A DNA stretch of 64,000 bases from JAVBWO01 sp036677375 (GCA_036677375.1 JAVBWO010000002.1:1-64000); one strand, 5' to 3'. Positions 33,098 to 42,811 are shown, counted from the stretch's first letter. Program-made: numbers and translations. Notes: generated by a model from the letters alone, not told the origin.

Positions 33098-34351
33098 ATG
33101 CAGCAATATACGAAAACCACATTATGGAATTTATTGATCTTTTTGAAATGGATCGCGTTTGCTTGTTTCATTGGTCTCCTCTTAGGTGGAATAGGCTCTT
33201 TATTTCTTTATGTGATCCAATATGTTACGGCACTGCGCACCCAGTGGCCTTGGCTTTTATGGCTTTTGCCTCCGGTAGGTATCTTAATCGTTCTTTTGTA
33301 TAAGTCAGCCGGCATGGGGGACGATAAGGGAACCAACCTGATGCTGGTAGCAGTACGTACCAATGAAAAGTTGTCTTGGAAAACGGCTCCTATGATCTTT
33401 ATGGGAACGGTGCTGACGCATTTAGTGGGCGGTTCCGCCGGGAGGGAAGGGGCGGCTTTGCAAATGGGTGGCAGTATTGCCGCTCAAGTTGGCAGATTGC
33501 TGCGGCTGGATGAAAAGGATGAACGCACAATGACCATGTGCGGCATGAGCGCAGCTTTCGCGGCGATCTTTGGCACTCCCATTGCCTCGGCGATTTTTGC
33601 CATGGAAGTAACGAGCGTTGGCGTGATGTATTATGCCGCTATTGTGCCCTGTATGGTATCCTCCTTGGTGGGATATGCCGTTGCGACCTATTTTGGCGTT
33701 ATTCCTACGCAATTTGTTTTGGAAGGGGTTCCTGCTTTTGCCATTCTCAATATGCTGCGGGTGGTGGTTTTAGCCATACTGTGTGCAGGATTAAGCATTT
33801 TATTTTGTGTGGCGTTGCGTAAAACCGGCAGTCTCTATAAAAAGTATCTGCCGAATCTGGTTTGGCGTATCACAGTCGGTGGCTTGATTTTAATTGGACT
33901 TACATATTTAGCGGGCAACGGAGACTATAACGGACTTGGTTCCAAGGTCATTGTTGCCGCAGTCAATGAAAGCCGGGCGGCGCCGGAGGCTTTTCTGATG
34001 AAGATACTGTTCACGGTAGCGACTTTAGGGGCAGGCTATAAGGGTGGGGAAATCGTTCCCGCATTTTTCGTCGGCGCTACTTTCGGCAATGTTGCCGGCG
34101 GTCTCTTAGGTCTCAGCCCATCTTTTGCCGCAGGTCTCGGTTTGATCGCCGTGTTTTGCGGTGTTACCAACTGCCCTATTACGTCGCTTTTCATGAGCAT
34201 GGAGCTTTTTGGCCTGCAGGGGCTCCCGTTCTTTGCCATTGCCTGCGCCGTTAGTTACATGCTTTCGGGTTATTACAGTCTTTACAGTGAACAGAAAATT
34301 TTATATTCCAAGTTGAGGCCGGAATTTATTGATAAAAAGTCAAGTGAATAA
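33098..34351 (+). CDS. ClC-family chloride channel or H+/Cl- antiporter
   Basis: A 417-residue polytopic protein of the ClC family. GSAGREGAALQMGGSI holds the conserved gating-glutamate motif (GREGP in classical members, GREGA here). GTPIASAIFAMEV, YKGGEIVPAFFVGATFG and FCGVTNCPITSLFMSMEL are the other hallmark segments. The GGEIVP motif in place of GxFxP is seen in several bacterial branches. No CBS domains follow. Chloride is the usual substrate, but fluoride or nitrate cannot be ruled out. The mutY gene starts inside its 3' end. Confidence 0.88.
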   Translation: MQQYTKTTLWNLLIFLKWIAFACFIGLLLGGIGSLFLYVIQYVTALRTQWPWLLWLLPPVGILIVLLYKSAGMGDDKGTNLMLVAVRTNEKLSWKTAPMIFMGTVLTHLVGGSAGREGAALQMGGSIAAQVGRLLRLDEKDERTMTMCGMSAAFAAIFGTPIASAIFAMEVTSVGVMYYAAIVPCMVSSLVGYAVATYFGVIPTQFVLEGVPAFAILNMLRVVVLAILCAGLSILFCVALRKTGSLYKKYLPNLVWRITVGGLILIGLTYLAGNGDYNGLGSKVIVAAVNESRAAPEAFLMKILFTVATLGAGYKGGEIVPAFFVGATFGNVAGGLLGLSPSFAAGLGLIAVFCGVTNCPITSLFMSMELFGLQGLPFFAIACAVSYMLSGYYSLYSEQKILYSKLRPEFIDKKSSE

Positions 34352-35426
34352 TACTAAAATAAATAAAAAACAAATTTGCCGGCTATTGCTGGACTGGTAC
34401 GATGAAAACGCCAGGGTGTTGCCTTGGCGTTTTCATCCCACGCCATACCGGGTCTGGATCTCGGAGATCATGCTTCAGCAGACCCGGGTTGAGGCGGTGA
34501 TCCCTTACTATTTGAGGTTTATGGAAGCCTTACCCGATGTTTTCGCTTTGGCGAACGTCAAAGAAGACGCACTCCTTAAGCTTTGGCAAGGTTTGGGCTA
34601 TTACAGCCGGGCCAGAAATTTAAAAAAAGCGGCGCAGATGGTAGAGTCGGTTTTTGACGGGGTTTTGCCACGCTGCCCGGAAGAGCTTAAAAGATTGCCC
34701 GGTATTGGTGAATATACCGCGGGAGCCATCGCTTCCATCGCTTATCAATTGCCGGCGCCTGCCGTAGACGGCAATGTTTTGCGTGTGCTTTCCCGGCTTT
34801 TAACCTATAGCGGCGATGTGGGGGAGCCTGCCGTGCGCAGGGAACTGACCCAAGTGATTGAAAAGATCCTTCCGGCCAAACGGCCGGGTGATTTTAATCA
34901 GGCCCTGATGGATTTGGGCGCTACCATCTGTCTTCCCAACGGAGCGCCTCTTTGCGGCAGTTGTCCTTTGAACACGATTTGTCTTGCCTGTCAACAGGGA
35001 AAGCAGGAAAGCTTTCCGGTGAAAACGTCCAAAAAGCCCCGGAAGATCCAGAACAGGACTATTTTAGTCATAGTTCATGAGAGCTCGGTTCTTTTGGTGA
35101 AGCGCCCGGACAAAGGTCTTTTGGCCGGCATGTGGGAGTTTCCCAATCTTACGGGAGCCTTGACATTGACGCAAGCGGAAAACCAACTGCGGGAATGGGG
35201 CCTGACGGTGGTCACGGTGAAAGAATTGCCCCTGGCCAAGCATATTTTTACTCATATGGAATGGCATATGAGCGGCATCCTGATGCAGGCTGCAACTCCT
35301 TTGCCTGTGCCCGGTGGTTCTTGGGTCATGCGGGAGAATCTGGAAGATTATGCTATACCCGTCGCTATGAAGCCGTATTTGCCTGGGGCAAAGAGCCATG
35401 AAAACGCGGCTTCGGAGAAGGAGTAG
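34329..35426 (+). CDS. mutY: A/G-specific adenine glycosylase
   Basis: Removes adenine mispaired with 8-oxoguanine. Domains: HhH-GPD (about 30-220) with EIMLQQTRVEAVIPYY, the helix-hairpin-helix LPGIGEYTAGAI and the catalytic aspartate in VDGNVLR near residue 146; a [4Fe-4S] loop with spacing C-x7-C-x2-C-x5-C (one residue more than the usual x6 in the first gap); and a C-terminal NUDIX-like domain (235-350) with GMWEFPNL for 8-oxoG recognition. The TTG start overlaps the ClC gene by 23 nt, with GAGG 10 nt upstream. Confidence 0.94.
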   Translation: MIKSQVNNTKINKKQICRLLLDWYDENARVLPWRFHPTPYRVWISEIMLQQTRVEAVIPYYLRFMEALPDVFALANVKEDALLKLWQGLGYYSRARNLKKAAQMVESVFDGVLPRCPEELKRLPGIGEYTAGAIASIAYQLPAPAVDGNVLRVLSRLLTYSGDVGEPAVRRELTQVIEKILPAKRPGDFNQALMDLGATICLPNGAPLCGSCPLNTICLACQQGKQESFPVKTSKKPRKIQNRTILVIVHESSVLLVKRPDKGLLAGMWEFPNLTGALTLTQAENQLREWGLTVVTVKELPLAKHIFTHMEWHMSGILMQAATPLPVPGGSWVMRENLEDYAIPVAMKPYLPGAKSHENAASEKE

Positions 35427-35534
35427 TTGCAGAACGCAACGGTTTCCTATATAATTGCAATCATAGAATCCATCAATGACATGATATTTTTAGGGTATGA
35501 CATGCCCTAATGGCAAGCGGAGAGGAGCAGTACG

Positions 35535-36437
35535 TTGAAAATCAATGAGTTGTTTCATCAAAAGAAAGTAGTCTTTTCTTTTGAGGTATTTCCTCCTAAG
35601 AGAGATGGCTCTATACAGACCATTTATGAAACTCTGGACGGTTTAAAGGACCTGCATCCGGATTTTATCAGCGTGACCTATGGCGCGGGGGGCAATAAAG
35701 CGGATAATGCTACTTGCGAGATTGCCTCCGCCATCAAGCATCATTATCATATTGAGCCTCTGGCACACCTTACCTGTGCGAATTCCACCAGGGAAGAGGT
35801 GAGTCGCCTATTGGAGCTGCTAAAAGAAAGAGGCATTGAAAATATATTAGCCTTACGGGGCGACAGGGTCGAAGGGCAGCTGGAAAAAAACGATTTCTGC
35901 CATGCTTCGGATCTGGTGGCGGTGGTAAGGGATTTTGGCGGCTTCAACATCGTGGGCGCCTGTTATCCGGAAAGTCATCCGGAAAGCATCGATTTAGACA
36001 GCGATATCGAGAACTTGAAACATAAAGTGGAAGCCGGTACCACCCATCTGATCACGCAGCTGTTTTTTGACAACGCGGATTATTACGCCTTCGTGGAAAA
36101 AGCGGCCAAAGCCGGCATCAACGTGCCCATTCAGGCAGGCATCATGCCTGTGGTAAATAAAAAACAAATCGAACGCATGGTGTCTCTCTGTGGCGCCAGC
36201 CTGCCGAAAAAGCTGGTGAAGATCTTAAGCCACTACGAACATAGCCCGGCGGCTTTAATGGATGCGGGCATCTCTTATGCGACGGATCAGATCATCGACC
36301 TCGTTTCCGACGGGGTGCCGGGTATCCATCTTTATACCATGAACAATCCTCAAGTGGCCAGGCGTGTCAGCGAAAGTCTTGCCAACATAAGAGAATGCAT
36401 CAATGAGAAGGGTGCAGAACAAAAAGGCGGGGAATAA
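35535..36437 (+). CDS. metF: Methylenetetrahydrofolate reductase
   Basis: Reduces 5,10-methylene-THF to 5-methyl-THF for methionine synthesis (and, in acetogens, the methyl branch). 300 residues, typical of bacterial MetF. FSFEVFPPKRDGS at the N-terminus, FISVTYGAGG, ILALRGD and LITQLFFDNADYY are diagnostic. The TTG start has GAGGAG 8 nt upstream. The gene ends 3 nt before aroF. The leader (35427-35534) has a small hairpin (TAGGG...CCCTA) but no recognised riboswitch. Confidence 0.94.
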   Translation: MKINELFHQKKVVFSFEVFPPKRDGSIQTIYETLDGLKDLHPDFISVTYGAGGNKADNATCEIASAIKHHYHIEPLAHLTCANSTREEVSRLLELLKERGIENILALRGDRVEGQLEKNDFCHASDLVAVVRDFGGFNIVGACYPESHPESIDLDSDIENLKHKVEAGTTHLITQLFFDNADYYAFVEKAAKAGINVPIQAGIMPVVNKKQIERMVSLCGASLPKKLVKILSHYEHSPAALMDAGISYATDQIIDLVSDGVPGIHLYTMNNPQVARRVSESLANIRECINEKGAEQKGGE

Positions 36438-36440
36438 ATT

Positions 36441-37451
36441 ATGATTATTATCCTGAAACAACACTCCCAGCAGGAAAAGGTCCAAAAACTGATCGATAGT
36501 TTAAAGGAGAAGGGCTTAAGCATCAATTACAGCGAAGGCTCGCATACCACGATTATCGGTTTGGTGGGGGACACTGCCACCATTGATTTGGAAAACTTGC
36601 TGGCCATTGATATCGTAGAGAATGTTCGGCGGGTTTCCGAGCCGTATAAGCTGGCCAACCGGAAATTTCATAATGACGATACCATAATTGAGGTGGCGGG
36701 AAACAAGTTGGGCGGCGGCTTTTTCGGCGTAATTGCCGGACCCTGTTCGGTGGAGTCCTATGAACAGGTTTTGACCGCGGCGGAAAGCATCAAGAAAAGC
36801 GGCGCCAGATTTTTGCGGGGCGGCGCTTTCAAACCGCGCACTTCGCCTTATGCCTTCCGTGGCTTGCGGGCAGACGGCATTGAGATCCTTCTGGAAGTGA
36901 AAAAGAAGGTGGGCTTGCCGATCGTAAGCGAACTGACCAGCCTGAAATATTTGGATCTCTATAACGATGTGGACGTAATCCAGGTGGGCGCCAGGAATAT
37001 GCAGAATTTTGAGATGCTGGCGGAACTGGGGCATTGCGATAAGACCATTTTACTGAAACGGGGCCTTGCCAATACTTTGGAAGAGCTTTTGATGAGCGCG
37101 GAATATATCCTTTCCGGCGGCAATTCCCGGGTCATTTTATGCGAGCGGGGCATCCGTACCTTTGAGACCGCTACCAGAAATACGCTGGATATCTCTGCGG
37201 TGCCTCTTTTGAAACAGCTGACCCATTTGCCTGTATTGGTAGATCCCAGTCATGCTACCGGTATTTCTACGTTGGTACGGCCTTTGGCTAAGACGGCTGT
37301 GGTGGCGGGAGCCGACGGTCTGATGATTGAGGTGCACCCTAATCCGGTGGCCGCTTTGTGTGACGGAGCGCAATCCATTACCCCCGCTGCTTTTGCAGAG
37401 ATTATGAGGGATATCGGAGCCTTGTGCCGGATGGAGCAAAAAGAGTTATAG
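36441..37451 (+). CDS. aroF: 3-deoxy-7-phosphoheptulonate synthase (type I-beta)
   Basis: First enzyme of the shikimate pathway, joining phosphoenolpyruvate and erythrose 4-phosphate. The N-terminal 70 residues form a ferredoxin-like regulatory domain as in Thermotoga DAHP synthase, and the catalytic barrel follows. GVIAGPCSVES, FLRGGAFKPRTSPYAF, LLKRGLANTLEE, ILCERGIRTF and LVDPSHATG are all intact. 336 residues is the normal length. The start is 3 nt after metF and tyrA follows after 95 nt, forming an aromatic amino acid unit with end-product inhibition expected at the N-terminal domain. Confidence 0.95.
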   Translation: MIIILKQHSQQEKVQKLIDSLKEKGLSINYSEGSHTTIIGLVGDTATIDLENLLAIDIVENVRRVSEPYKLANRKFHNDDTIIEVAGNKLGGGFFGVIAGPCSVESYEQVLTAAESIKKSGARFLRGGAFKPRTSPYAFRGLRADGIEILLEVKKKVGLPIVSELTSLKYLDLYNDVDVIQVGARNMQNFEMLAELGHCDKTILLKRGLANTLEELLMSAEYILSGGNSRVILCERGIRTFETATRNTLDISAVPLLKQLTHLPVLVDPSHATGISTLVRPLAKTAVVAGADGLMIEVHPNPVAALCDGAQSITPAAFAEIMRDIGALCRMEQKEL

Positions 37452-37517
37452 AAATACAAAAATTGCAATAGAGAGTCATAAAGGCTCATGAAGGTGAAAC
37501 GATAAGGACGATAAGCC

Positions 37518-37543
37518 ATAAGGAAAGACGATAAGGAAAGACG
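37518..37543 (+). repeat. Tandem 13-bp duplication containing the tyrA ribosome binding site
   Basis: ATAAGGAAAGACG occurs twice head to tail (37518-37530, 37531-37543), and a shorter ATAAGGACG precedes at 37502-37510. Each copy carries AAGGAAAG; only the last lies near the tyrA start. Confidence 0.8.
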
Positions 37544-37546
37544 ATC

Positions 37547-38398
37547 ATGAAAATTGCGGTAGTGGGCTTGGGCCTGATGGGCGGTTCTATATGTAAGGCG
37601 TTGAAGGCAGGCGCCTCACACGAAGTTTGGGGCCTGGATCTTGATGCCGCTGTGGTGCGGCAAGCCTTGACGGCAGGGGCCATTGACAAGGAAATCGGTG
37701 TAGAGCAGCTTGGCGGAGCGGATATTGTTTTTATTTGCTTACCGCCCAAAGCAGCCATGGAGTTCCTGCTGAACCATGCGGCACGGTTTAAAAAAGGCGG
37801 CATCGTGACGGATATCTGCGGTGTCAAAGAGGCCTTGGTCTGCCGGGTGGAGCAGCCCTTGGCCGATCATGGTGTCTTTTATCTTGGCGCGCACCCAATG
37901 GCAGGACGGGAATGCTCCGGCTTTGGCGCATCTCTGCCCACATTGTTTGTGGGAGCTAGCCTTATTTTAACGCCCACGGAGCAAACACCTGGGTTTGCCG
38001 TTGATTGTTTACGGGCTTTGGCGGCGGATATGGGTTTCGGACAGGTGGTGCTCGCTACTCCGAAGGAGCATGACCGTATCATCGCATATACTTCTCAGCT
38101 GGCTCATGTGGTGTCCAGCGCTTATGTAAAAAGTGAAAGCCTCAAGCGGCAGCAGGGCTTCAGTGCCGGTAGTTTTCAGGATATGACCCGGGTGGCCAAG
38201 CTGGATGAAGAAATGTGGAGCAGCCTTTTTGCGATGAACCGGGAAAATCTGCTTCTTGAGTTAGATCATTTATTGCAACACTTAGGAGAATACCGGACTG
38301 CTTTGGCGGCAGCGGACGAGGGAAAAATGCGTGCCCTCCTGCGGGAAGGGCGCATCCTAAAAGAGAGGTCAATGGCAAAGCAAAAGCTGCGGCCCTGA
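37547..38398 (+). CDS. tyrA: Prephenate dehydrogenase
   Basis: Oxidative decarboxylation of prephenate to 4-hydroxyphenylpyruvate for tyrosine. The NAD-binding motif VVGLGLMGGSI is at residues 5-15. DICGVKEAL, GAHPMAGRECSGF and the helical C-terminal domain with DRIIAYTSQLAHVVSSAYV follow. At 283 residues it lacks the C-terminal ACT domain found in Bacillus TyrA, so allosteric control, if any, is different. It is linked with aroF upstream. The 285 nt that follow hold no recognised feature. Confidence 0.93.
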   Translation: MKIAVVGLGLMGGSICKALKAGASHEVWGLDLDAAVVRQALTAGAIDKEIGVEQLGGADIVFICLPPKAAMEFLLNHAARFKKGGIVTDICGVKEALVCRVEQPLADHGVFYLGAHPMAGRECSGFGASLPTLFVGASLILTPTEQTPGFAVDCLRALAADMGFGQVVLATPKEHDRIIAYTSQLAHVVSSAYVKSESLKRQQGFSAGSFQDMTRVAKLDEEMWSSLFAMNRENLLLELDHLLQHLGEYRTALAAADEGKMRALLREGRILKERSMAKQKLRP

Positions 38399-38683
38399 GG
38401 GAAGCGGCTTTTTCATTGCAGGGTTTTTCTTTGATGGAGCCATAGATTTGGTGAAACAGGAAACAAAAACAGCTTCACGGTTGCCTTGGCACAGTATGTT
38501 TATATGTGTTAAATATTTAAAGATATTCTAAAAATCAAAAACCAATGAATGGTGAAGCGGTAGGATTTTAATGGTTCATGATAACAATAAAAATATCCTG
38601 CCAATTATTGGCCGCTTTCCAACAGTATAAGGTTTTTGCCGATTCCGGATACTACGCTTATCAACTGAAGGCAGGAGATAAGC

Positions 38684-39097
38684 GTGTCAAAAACAAAAAT
38701 GAATTTAATCATTTATACGGGCGGAGGTCTTTCTTACAATTTGGTGGAGATTCTCTTCCGGGGTTATAGCCACTGGACCATGTTTTTACTGGGGGGACTG
38801 TGTGTTCTATTCCTTTATAAAGTCAGCTGCTATTTCCCCGCCAGGCCGTTGTGGTTTAAATCTTTATTGGGTGCCGGCTTTATTACGTTGATGGAGTTTA
38901 GCACAGGCTACCTTGTTAATATTCGCTTGGGCTGGCAGGTGTGGGATTATAGTTTGCAACATTTTAATTTATTGGGGCAAATCTCTCTTTTGTTCAGCCT
39001 GATCTGGTTTGTCTTGTCCGGTTGCGTTTTTGTACTGATCAGTACTTTGCAGAAGCGCTTTGCCGGCGGCGCTTGGGAATATAAAGAAAGCCGATAA
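38684..39097 (+). CDS. Putative ABC-transporter type IV (CmpB-like) membrane protein
   Basis: A 137-residue protein with four hydrophobic segments. GGGLSYNLVEILFRGYSHW at the N-terminus and MEFSTGYLVNIRLGWQVWDYS are typical of the small membrane family PF06541 (ABC_trans_CmpB). The molecular function of this family is not known and no ABC partner is encoded nearby. The GTG start has GCAGGAG 6 nt upstream. The L,D-transpeptidase gene follows after 15 nt, suggesting an envelope role. Confidence 0.8.
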   Translation: MSKTKMNLIIYTGGGLSYNLVEILFRGYSHWTMFLLGGLCVLFLYKVSCYFPARPLWFKSLLGAGFITLMEFSTGYLVNIRLGWQVWDYSLQHFNLLGQISLLFSLIWFVLSGCVFVLISTLQKRFAGGAWEYKESR

Positions 39098-39112
39098 GTG
39101 GGGCGGTAAAAT

Positions 39113-39574
39113 ATGGCGGCGGTCATCCGTGTCTATAAAAAAAGGCGTATTTTGGAACTTTATTATTCGGAAAAGCTTATTGCGTCTTTTCCCATAGCCC
39201 TGGGGTCAGAACCCTTAGGTCCCAAAATGTGCCAAGGGGATGGTAAAACACCGGAAGGGCTTTATTCTGTTTGCACCCGTAATGTAAAAAGTAAATATTG
39301 TCTTTTTTTAGGCCTGACCTATCCGAACCCGACAGATGCCAAGCAGGGCCTTGAACAAGGTCTTGTTTCGGAAACGGAATATCATGCCTTGCTGGAAGCC
39401 GCAGCCAGGGGGCAGCGTCCATGCTGGGATACGGCGTTGGGCGGCGCCATCGGGATTCATGGCGGCGGCACCTTGACGGATTGGACTGCCGGTTGCATCG
39501 CTCTCACAGATACGGATATGATTTCCCTTTGGCCGCAAACCCCATTGGGGACGGCGGTACATATTTTTCCTTAG
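39113..39574 (+). CDS. L,D-transpeptidase (YkuD domain)
   Basis: A 153-residue YkuD-family protein, predicted to cross-link peptidoglycan or modify spore cortex. GDGKTPEGLYSV, IGIHGGGTLTDW and TAGCIALTDTDM give the His...Gly-Cys active site (catalytic cysteine about residue 128). No signal peptide or membrane helix is visible, as in several single-domain YkuD proteins; how it reaches the envelope is unclear. GGGGCGG precedes the ATG. Confidence 0.9.
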   Translation: MAAVIRVYKKRRILELYYSEKLIASFPIALGSEPLGPKMCQGDGKTPEGLYSVCTRNVKSKYCLFLGLTYPNPTDAKQGLEQGLVSETEYHALLEAAARGQRPCWDTALGGAIGIHGGGTLTDWTAGCIALTDTDMISLWPQTPLGTAVHIFP

Positions 39575-39868
39575 AAGACTTATTGACAGAAATCAGGCCT
39601 TCTATTATACTGATACGAAGCCGGGCCGTTTGTGTTTGAGTGCAGGAGGCCTTTTTCTTTGGAAACTTTTTAGATCACGACAATTTTAAGGATAAATTGT
39701 CTGTATAATCAAAAAATAGATATAGCCTTTTACCTGATTGCAGAATATGGCGAGGGGGAGATAAGGAGATAAAAAGAATTTAAAGGGTTAATGATAGAAG
39801 ATATTGCCATAAAAGCGAACTCACATAGAAAGCATTATAAAGCAATTAAAAAAGAAAGTAGGGTTATC

Positions 39869-40315
39869 ATGCTGATTCGAGATTTCAACGCAACAGATTA
39901 CGAAACATATCGTAACATGGCGCAGGAACTTTTTAATGGGGCTGCCGCGGTGCATGCTTTGCCGGAAACTAATTTTCAAAACACCTTTGAGCAGATCATG
40001 GCGAAAGGCCCCTATTTGCGCGGACTCATTATAGAGCATGAACAAGAGATTGCAGGTTATTGTCAACTGGCTTTTATTTATAATAATGAGATTGACGGCA
40101 TGTATGTTTGGATGGACGAACTTTTTATCAAACCGGCATTTCGCAGCTTAGGCCTGGGAACCAAGGTGTTTCAATGGGTAAATGAAGAATATCGGGGCAA
40201 AGCAAAAAAAATCCGCTTTGAGGTTTCCCCGGATAATGTCGACGCATTGCGTCTTTACCGGCGGCTGGGCTTCCAAGAATGGCCCTATATTCAATTTACC
40301 AAAGATATTAAGTAA
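39869..40315 (+). CDS. GNAT-family N-acetyltransferase
   Basis: An acetyl-CoA-dependent transferase of about 148 residues. The acetyl-CoA motif reads RSLGLGTKVFQWV, preceded by WMDELFIKPAF, with NVDALRLYRRLGFQEW at the C-terminus. The ATG at 39869 follows TAGGG by 6 nt and begins with the usual MLIRDFNATDYE-type opening. An in-frame ATG at 39791, preceded by AAAGGG, would add 26 basic residues. A TATAAT at 39704-39709 is a possible promoter in the 294-nt gap upstream. Substrate unknown. Confidence 0.85.
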   Translation: MLIRDFNATDYETYRNMAQELFNGAAAVHALPETNFQNTFEQIMAKGPYLRGLIIEHEQEIAGYCQLAFIYNNEIDGMYVWMDELFIKPAFRSLGLGTKVFQWVNEEYRGKAKKIRFEVSPDNVDALRLYRRLGFQEWPYIQFTKDIK

Positions 40316-40416
40316 AATTTCGGCATAAGTTATTAGGGCATCTTATAAAATTAGTTAAATTCAATTACGGTATCATGATATCGTAAGACGTAAATGAGTA
40401 AATGGCAGGTAGCGAT

Positions 40417-40941
40417 ATGATACAAAGCATTGATGCTTTTTTGCTTGCAGCCATTCCGCGCGGTACTTTCGGCGATGCGGTGATGCCTTATATCACACGC
40501 CTGGGCAATATGGGTTTTATTTGGATTCTCATCATTATCGTTCTCTTGTTTTTTAAAAAAACGAGACGCTGCGGCGTCATTGCCGCCGGTTCCCTTTTGC
40601 TGTCACTTTTTTTAGGGGAATACGGTTTGAAGTTTATTTTTCATCGCCAGCGGCCTTTTTACAGCTTGCCGGAAGTACTGCTTTTGATCCCAAAGCCTTT
40701 GGGTTATTCCTTCCCCTCGGGGCATGCGGCGTCTTCTTTTGCCGCCGCATCCGCAATTTTTTATTGTAACCGTAAAGCGGGAGCGGTAGCACTTTTCTTA
40801 GCAGTGCTCATTGCTTTCTCCCGGGTCTATCTTTATGTTCATTATCCAAGCGATGCCTTGGGTGGAGCACTATTGGGTTTTTTCTGTACGGTGTTGGTGG
40901 TATTTGTCAAGAAGAAGTTGACCAAAACAAAGATAAAATAA
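40417..40941 (+). CDS. PAP2-family undecaprenyl-diphosphatase-like phosphatase
   Basis: Membrane phosphatase of about 174 residues with five or six helices. The three PAP2 motifs are KFIFHRQRP, the PSGHAAS segment and SRVYLYVHYPSD, with the catalytic histidines present. Likely substrate is undecaprenyl pyrophosphate or another lipid phosphate. GGCAGG precedes the ATG at 40417; an ATG 15 nt earlier is less well supported. A perfect palindromic terminator follows the stop. Confidence 0.9.
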   Translation: MIQSIDAFLLAAIPRGTFGDAVMPYITRLGNMGFIWILIIIVLLFFKKTRRCGVIAAGSLLLSLFLGEYGLKFIFHRQRPFYSLPEVLLLIPKPLGYSFPSGHAASSFAAASAIFYCNRKAGAVALFLAVLIAFSRVYLYVHYPSDALGGALLGFFCTVLVVFVKKKLTKTKIK

Positions 40942-40942
40942 G

Positions 40943-40969
40943 GATCGCCGCAAGCTTGCGGCGATCTTT
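40943..40969 (+). terminator. Intrinsic terminator
   Basis: GATCGCCGCAAG with CTTGCGGCGATC (40943-40966) is a perfect 24-nt palindrome followed by TTT. Confidence 0.75.
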
Positions 40970-41107
40970 CGCATAAATGCAATAACTTGAAGCATATATG
41001 TCAGATAAAGTCCATTGCTTTAGGAAATCTTTTTCAGCAAAGGTTCCGCGCAAGACAGAATTTGGCGGATATCAATCGGAAGAGATTTTGCCGGAATAAA
41101 TGATATA

Positions 41108-41147
41108 AAAACAAAAATCAGGCCTCCTGTAACAAACAGGAGGCCTG
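41108..41147 (-). terminator. Intrinsic terminator of the secreted-protein gene
   Basis: A 12-bp perfect stem (CAGGCCTCCTGT with ACAGGAGGCCTG); on the minus strand it is followed by ATTTTTGTTTTT. Confidence 0.9.
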
Positions 41148-41180
41148 ATAAGTTTCTTGTGAAGAACCGTAGAATTATTC

Positions 41181-42563
41181 CTAAGGCTGCATGTAAGTTG
41201 ATATATCGACAATAGTGGCGCCGGCGGCCGGTACCCGCAAAGGTTCTTTGGTGGTTTCACTGTATTGCATGTTCATTTCCATACTCATTTCCATTGTGTC
41301 GGGCATGCTGCAAGACATGGTTACCGCTACCTGATCACTGGTATTCTGGGACGCCACAATCTTCCATTGCCCGACGGTATCGCCTTTGGCCGTCAGGTTA
41401 AATTGATACGAAATGACTTTATCGTTTTTCGTGTTCAAGGTGCAATCGAAAGCAACGGCTATGTCGTCTTGTGTTGTCTCGAATTTGGCGGTATAGTTGG
41501 CACCATTTTTGGTAAAGGCGCTGTCGCCCATGAATTTTTCCGTCAATTCCAAAATTTGACTCATTTCGGCATAATCATCAATACTGGTCAAAGGTACCAT
41601 ATTGACAATCAATTTAAAATAATCTGTTGTGTTGGCACCCTTGGTGAGCTGCATCAGGTTGCTCATGGAGCCTAAACCGGCATCTTGCAGTATGGTGTTC
41701 ATATCCATCATCAGCCAGGCGTCTGCCGATGCGCCCATGGTAGCGGATAAGAGAGGTGAGTGCATATAATACTTGCCGTCTTCCAGGTTGACGATATAAT
41801 CAAAGTCAATATTTTTCAATTGCGCGAGCATTAAGTTAAGAGTAGGGTCGTTACGTTCTTCTTCCGACAGACTTTGTAAAAACTTGGTAAGATCCAGACT
41901 TAGTTTTAGGTTCATCTCGGCGCTTTGGGTATCAGATAGGCCGCTTATGGTGCCTGACCCGCTGATCGGCATGACTGTGTCGCCATTCTTGACCGAGCAG
42001 TCCAGCTTCATATCGCCGGTAAAAGCGTAGGGTTTTTCAGAGTATTGCGCGTTGTAGTCCAGAAGTTTATCCATAAGGGTAAATTTACCATCGTAAGGCT
42101 GGATGAGCTTATCGGTGTCAATCAACAGGACAGTCTGATTTTCCTCATCCCAGCCTACCTTGCAACCGAAAGCCTCTGCCGCAAAACGGATGGGAATAAA
42201 GGTGTAGCCCTTTGTTTCAAAAGAAGCAGCGTCCGTTTTGACGGTGGAAGACACCCCGTTCTTGGTTACCTTCATATCGGTTTGACCAATGACGAATTGC
42301 AGGGTAACGTCATCCCGTACTGCTTTGACGGTCTTGGTGTTCGCGTCATAAGAAATGGTAGCGCCAAGACTTCCCAAGATATTGCGGAATGGGAGATAAT
42401 TGCGGTCGTCCTTCATAATGGGGGACGCATCCGTCAGTGACAGGATTTTGCCATCCAGCTGTACGCTGACGGTTGATCCGGCGGCAAAAGCGGCGGTGGA
42501 CAAGGTAAAAAGTAGCACAGTGGCTAAAAGCAGGGTAATCAATCTTTTCACAGAACGTTTCAT
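41181..42563 (-). CDS. Secreted protein with copper amine oxidase-like N-terminal domain
   Basis: A 460-residue exported protein. A signal peptide (ITLLLATVLLFTLSTAAFAAG) ends near residue 29. A copper-amine-oxidase-like beta domain (PF07833) spans about 30-150, with YLPFRNILGSLGATISYD and FIPIRFAAEAFGCKVGWD, two of the repeats common in clostridial surface proteins. The remaining 300 residues have a lipoprotein-carrier-like beta pattern without catalytic motifs. It is not an oxidase; the domain is probably structural or cell-wall associated. TAAGGAGG precedes the ATG. Confidence 0.85.
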   Translation of the reverse strand: MKRSVKRLITLLLATVLLFTLSTAAFAAGSTVSVQLDGKILSLTDASPIMKDDRNYLPFRNILGSLGATISYDANTKTVKAVRDDVTLQFVIGQTDMKVTKNGVSSTVKTDAASFETKGYTFIPIRFAAEAFGCKVGWDEENQTVLLIDTDKLIQPYDGKFTLMDKLLDYNAQYSEKPYAFTGDMKLDCSVKNGDTVMPISGSGTISGLSDTQSAEMNLKLSLDLTKFLQSLSEEERNDPTLNLMLAQLKNIDFDYIVNLEDGKYYMHSPLLSATMGASADAWLMMDMNTILQDAGLGSMSNLMQLTKGANTTDYFKLIVNMVPLTSIDDYAEMSQILELTEKFMGDSAFTKNGANYTAKFETTQDDIAVAFDCTLNTKNDKVISYQFNLTAKGDTVGQWKIVASQNTSDQVAVTMSCSMPDTMEMSMEMNMQYSETTKEPLRVPAAGATIVDISTYMQP

Positions 42564-42811
42564 TTCAAATAACCTCCTTACAGCATATCACATAATATCA
42601 TCATACCACTATTATAATGGAAAATGATAAAATCTGTAGAGATTGAGTATAGAAAAATTTTATAGTATCATAAGCATGGTAAAATTTGCCTTATAAAAAG
42701 ATCCGGTATTTTTATCTAGTTTTCTTTGCCCTGAAATATGATATAATGGTCGTTGGGCTATGGCCCACCGTATTCGCATTTTAAAAATAACATGGAAAAA
42801 CGGGAAAAGAG

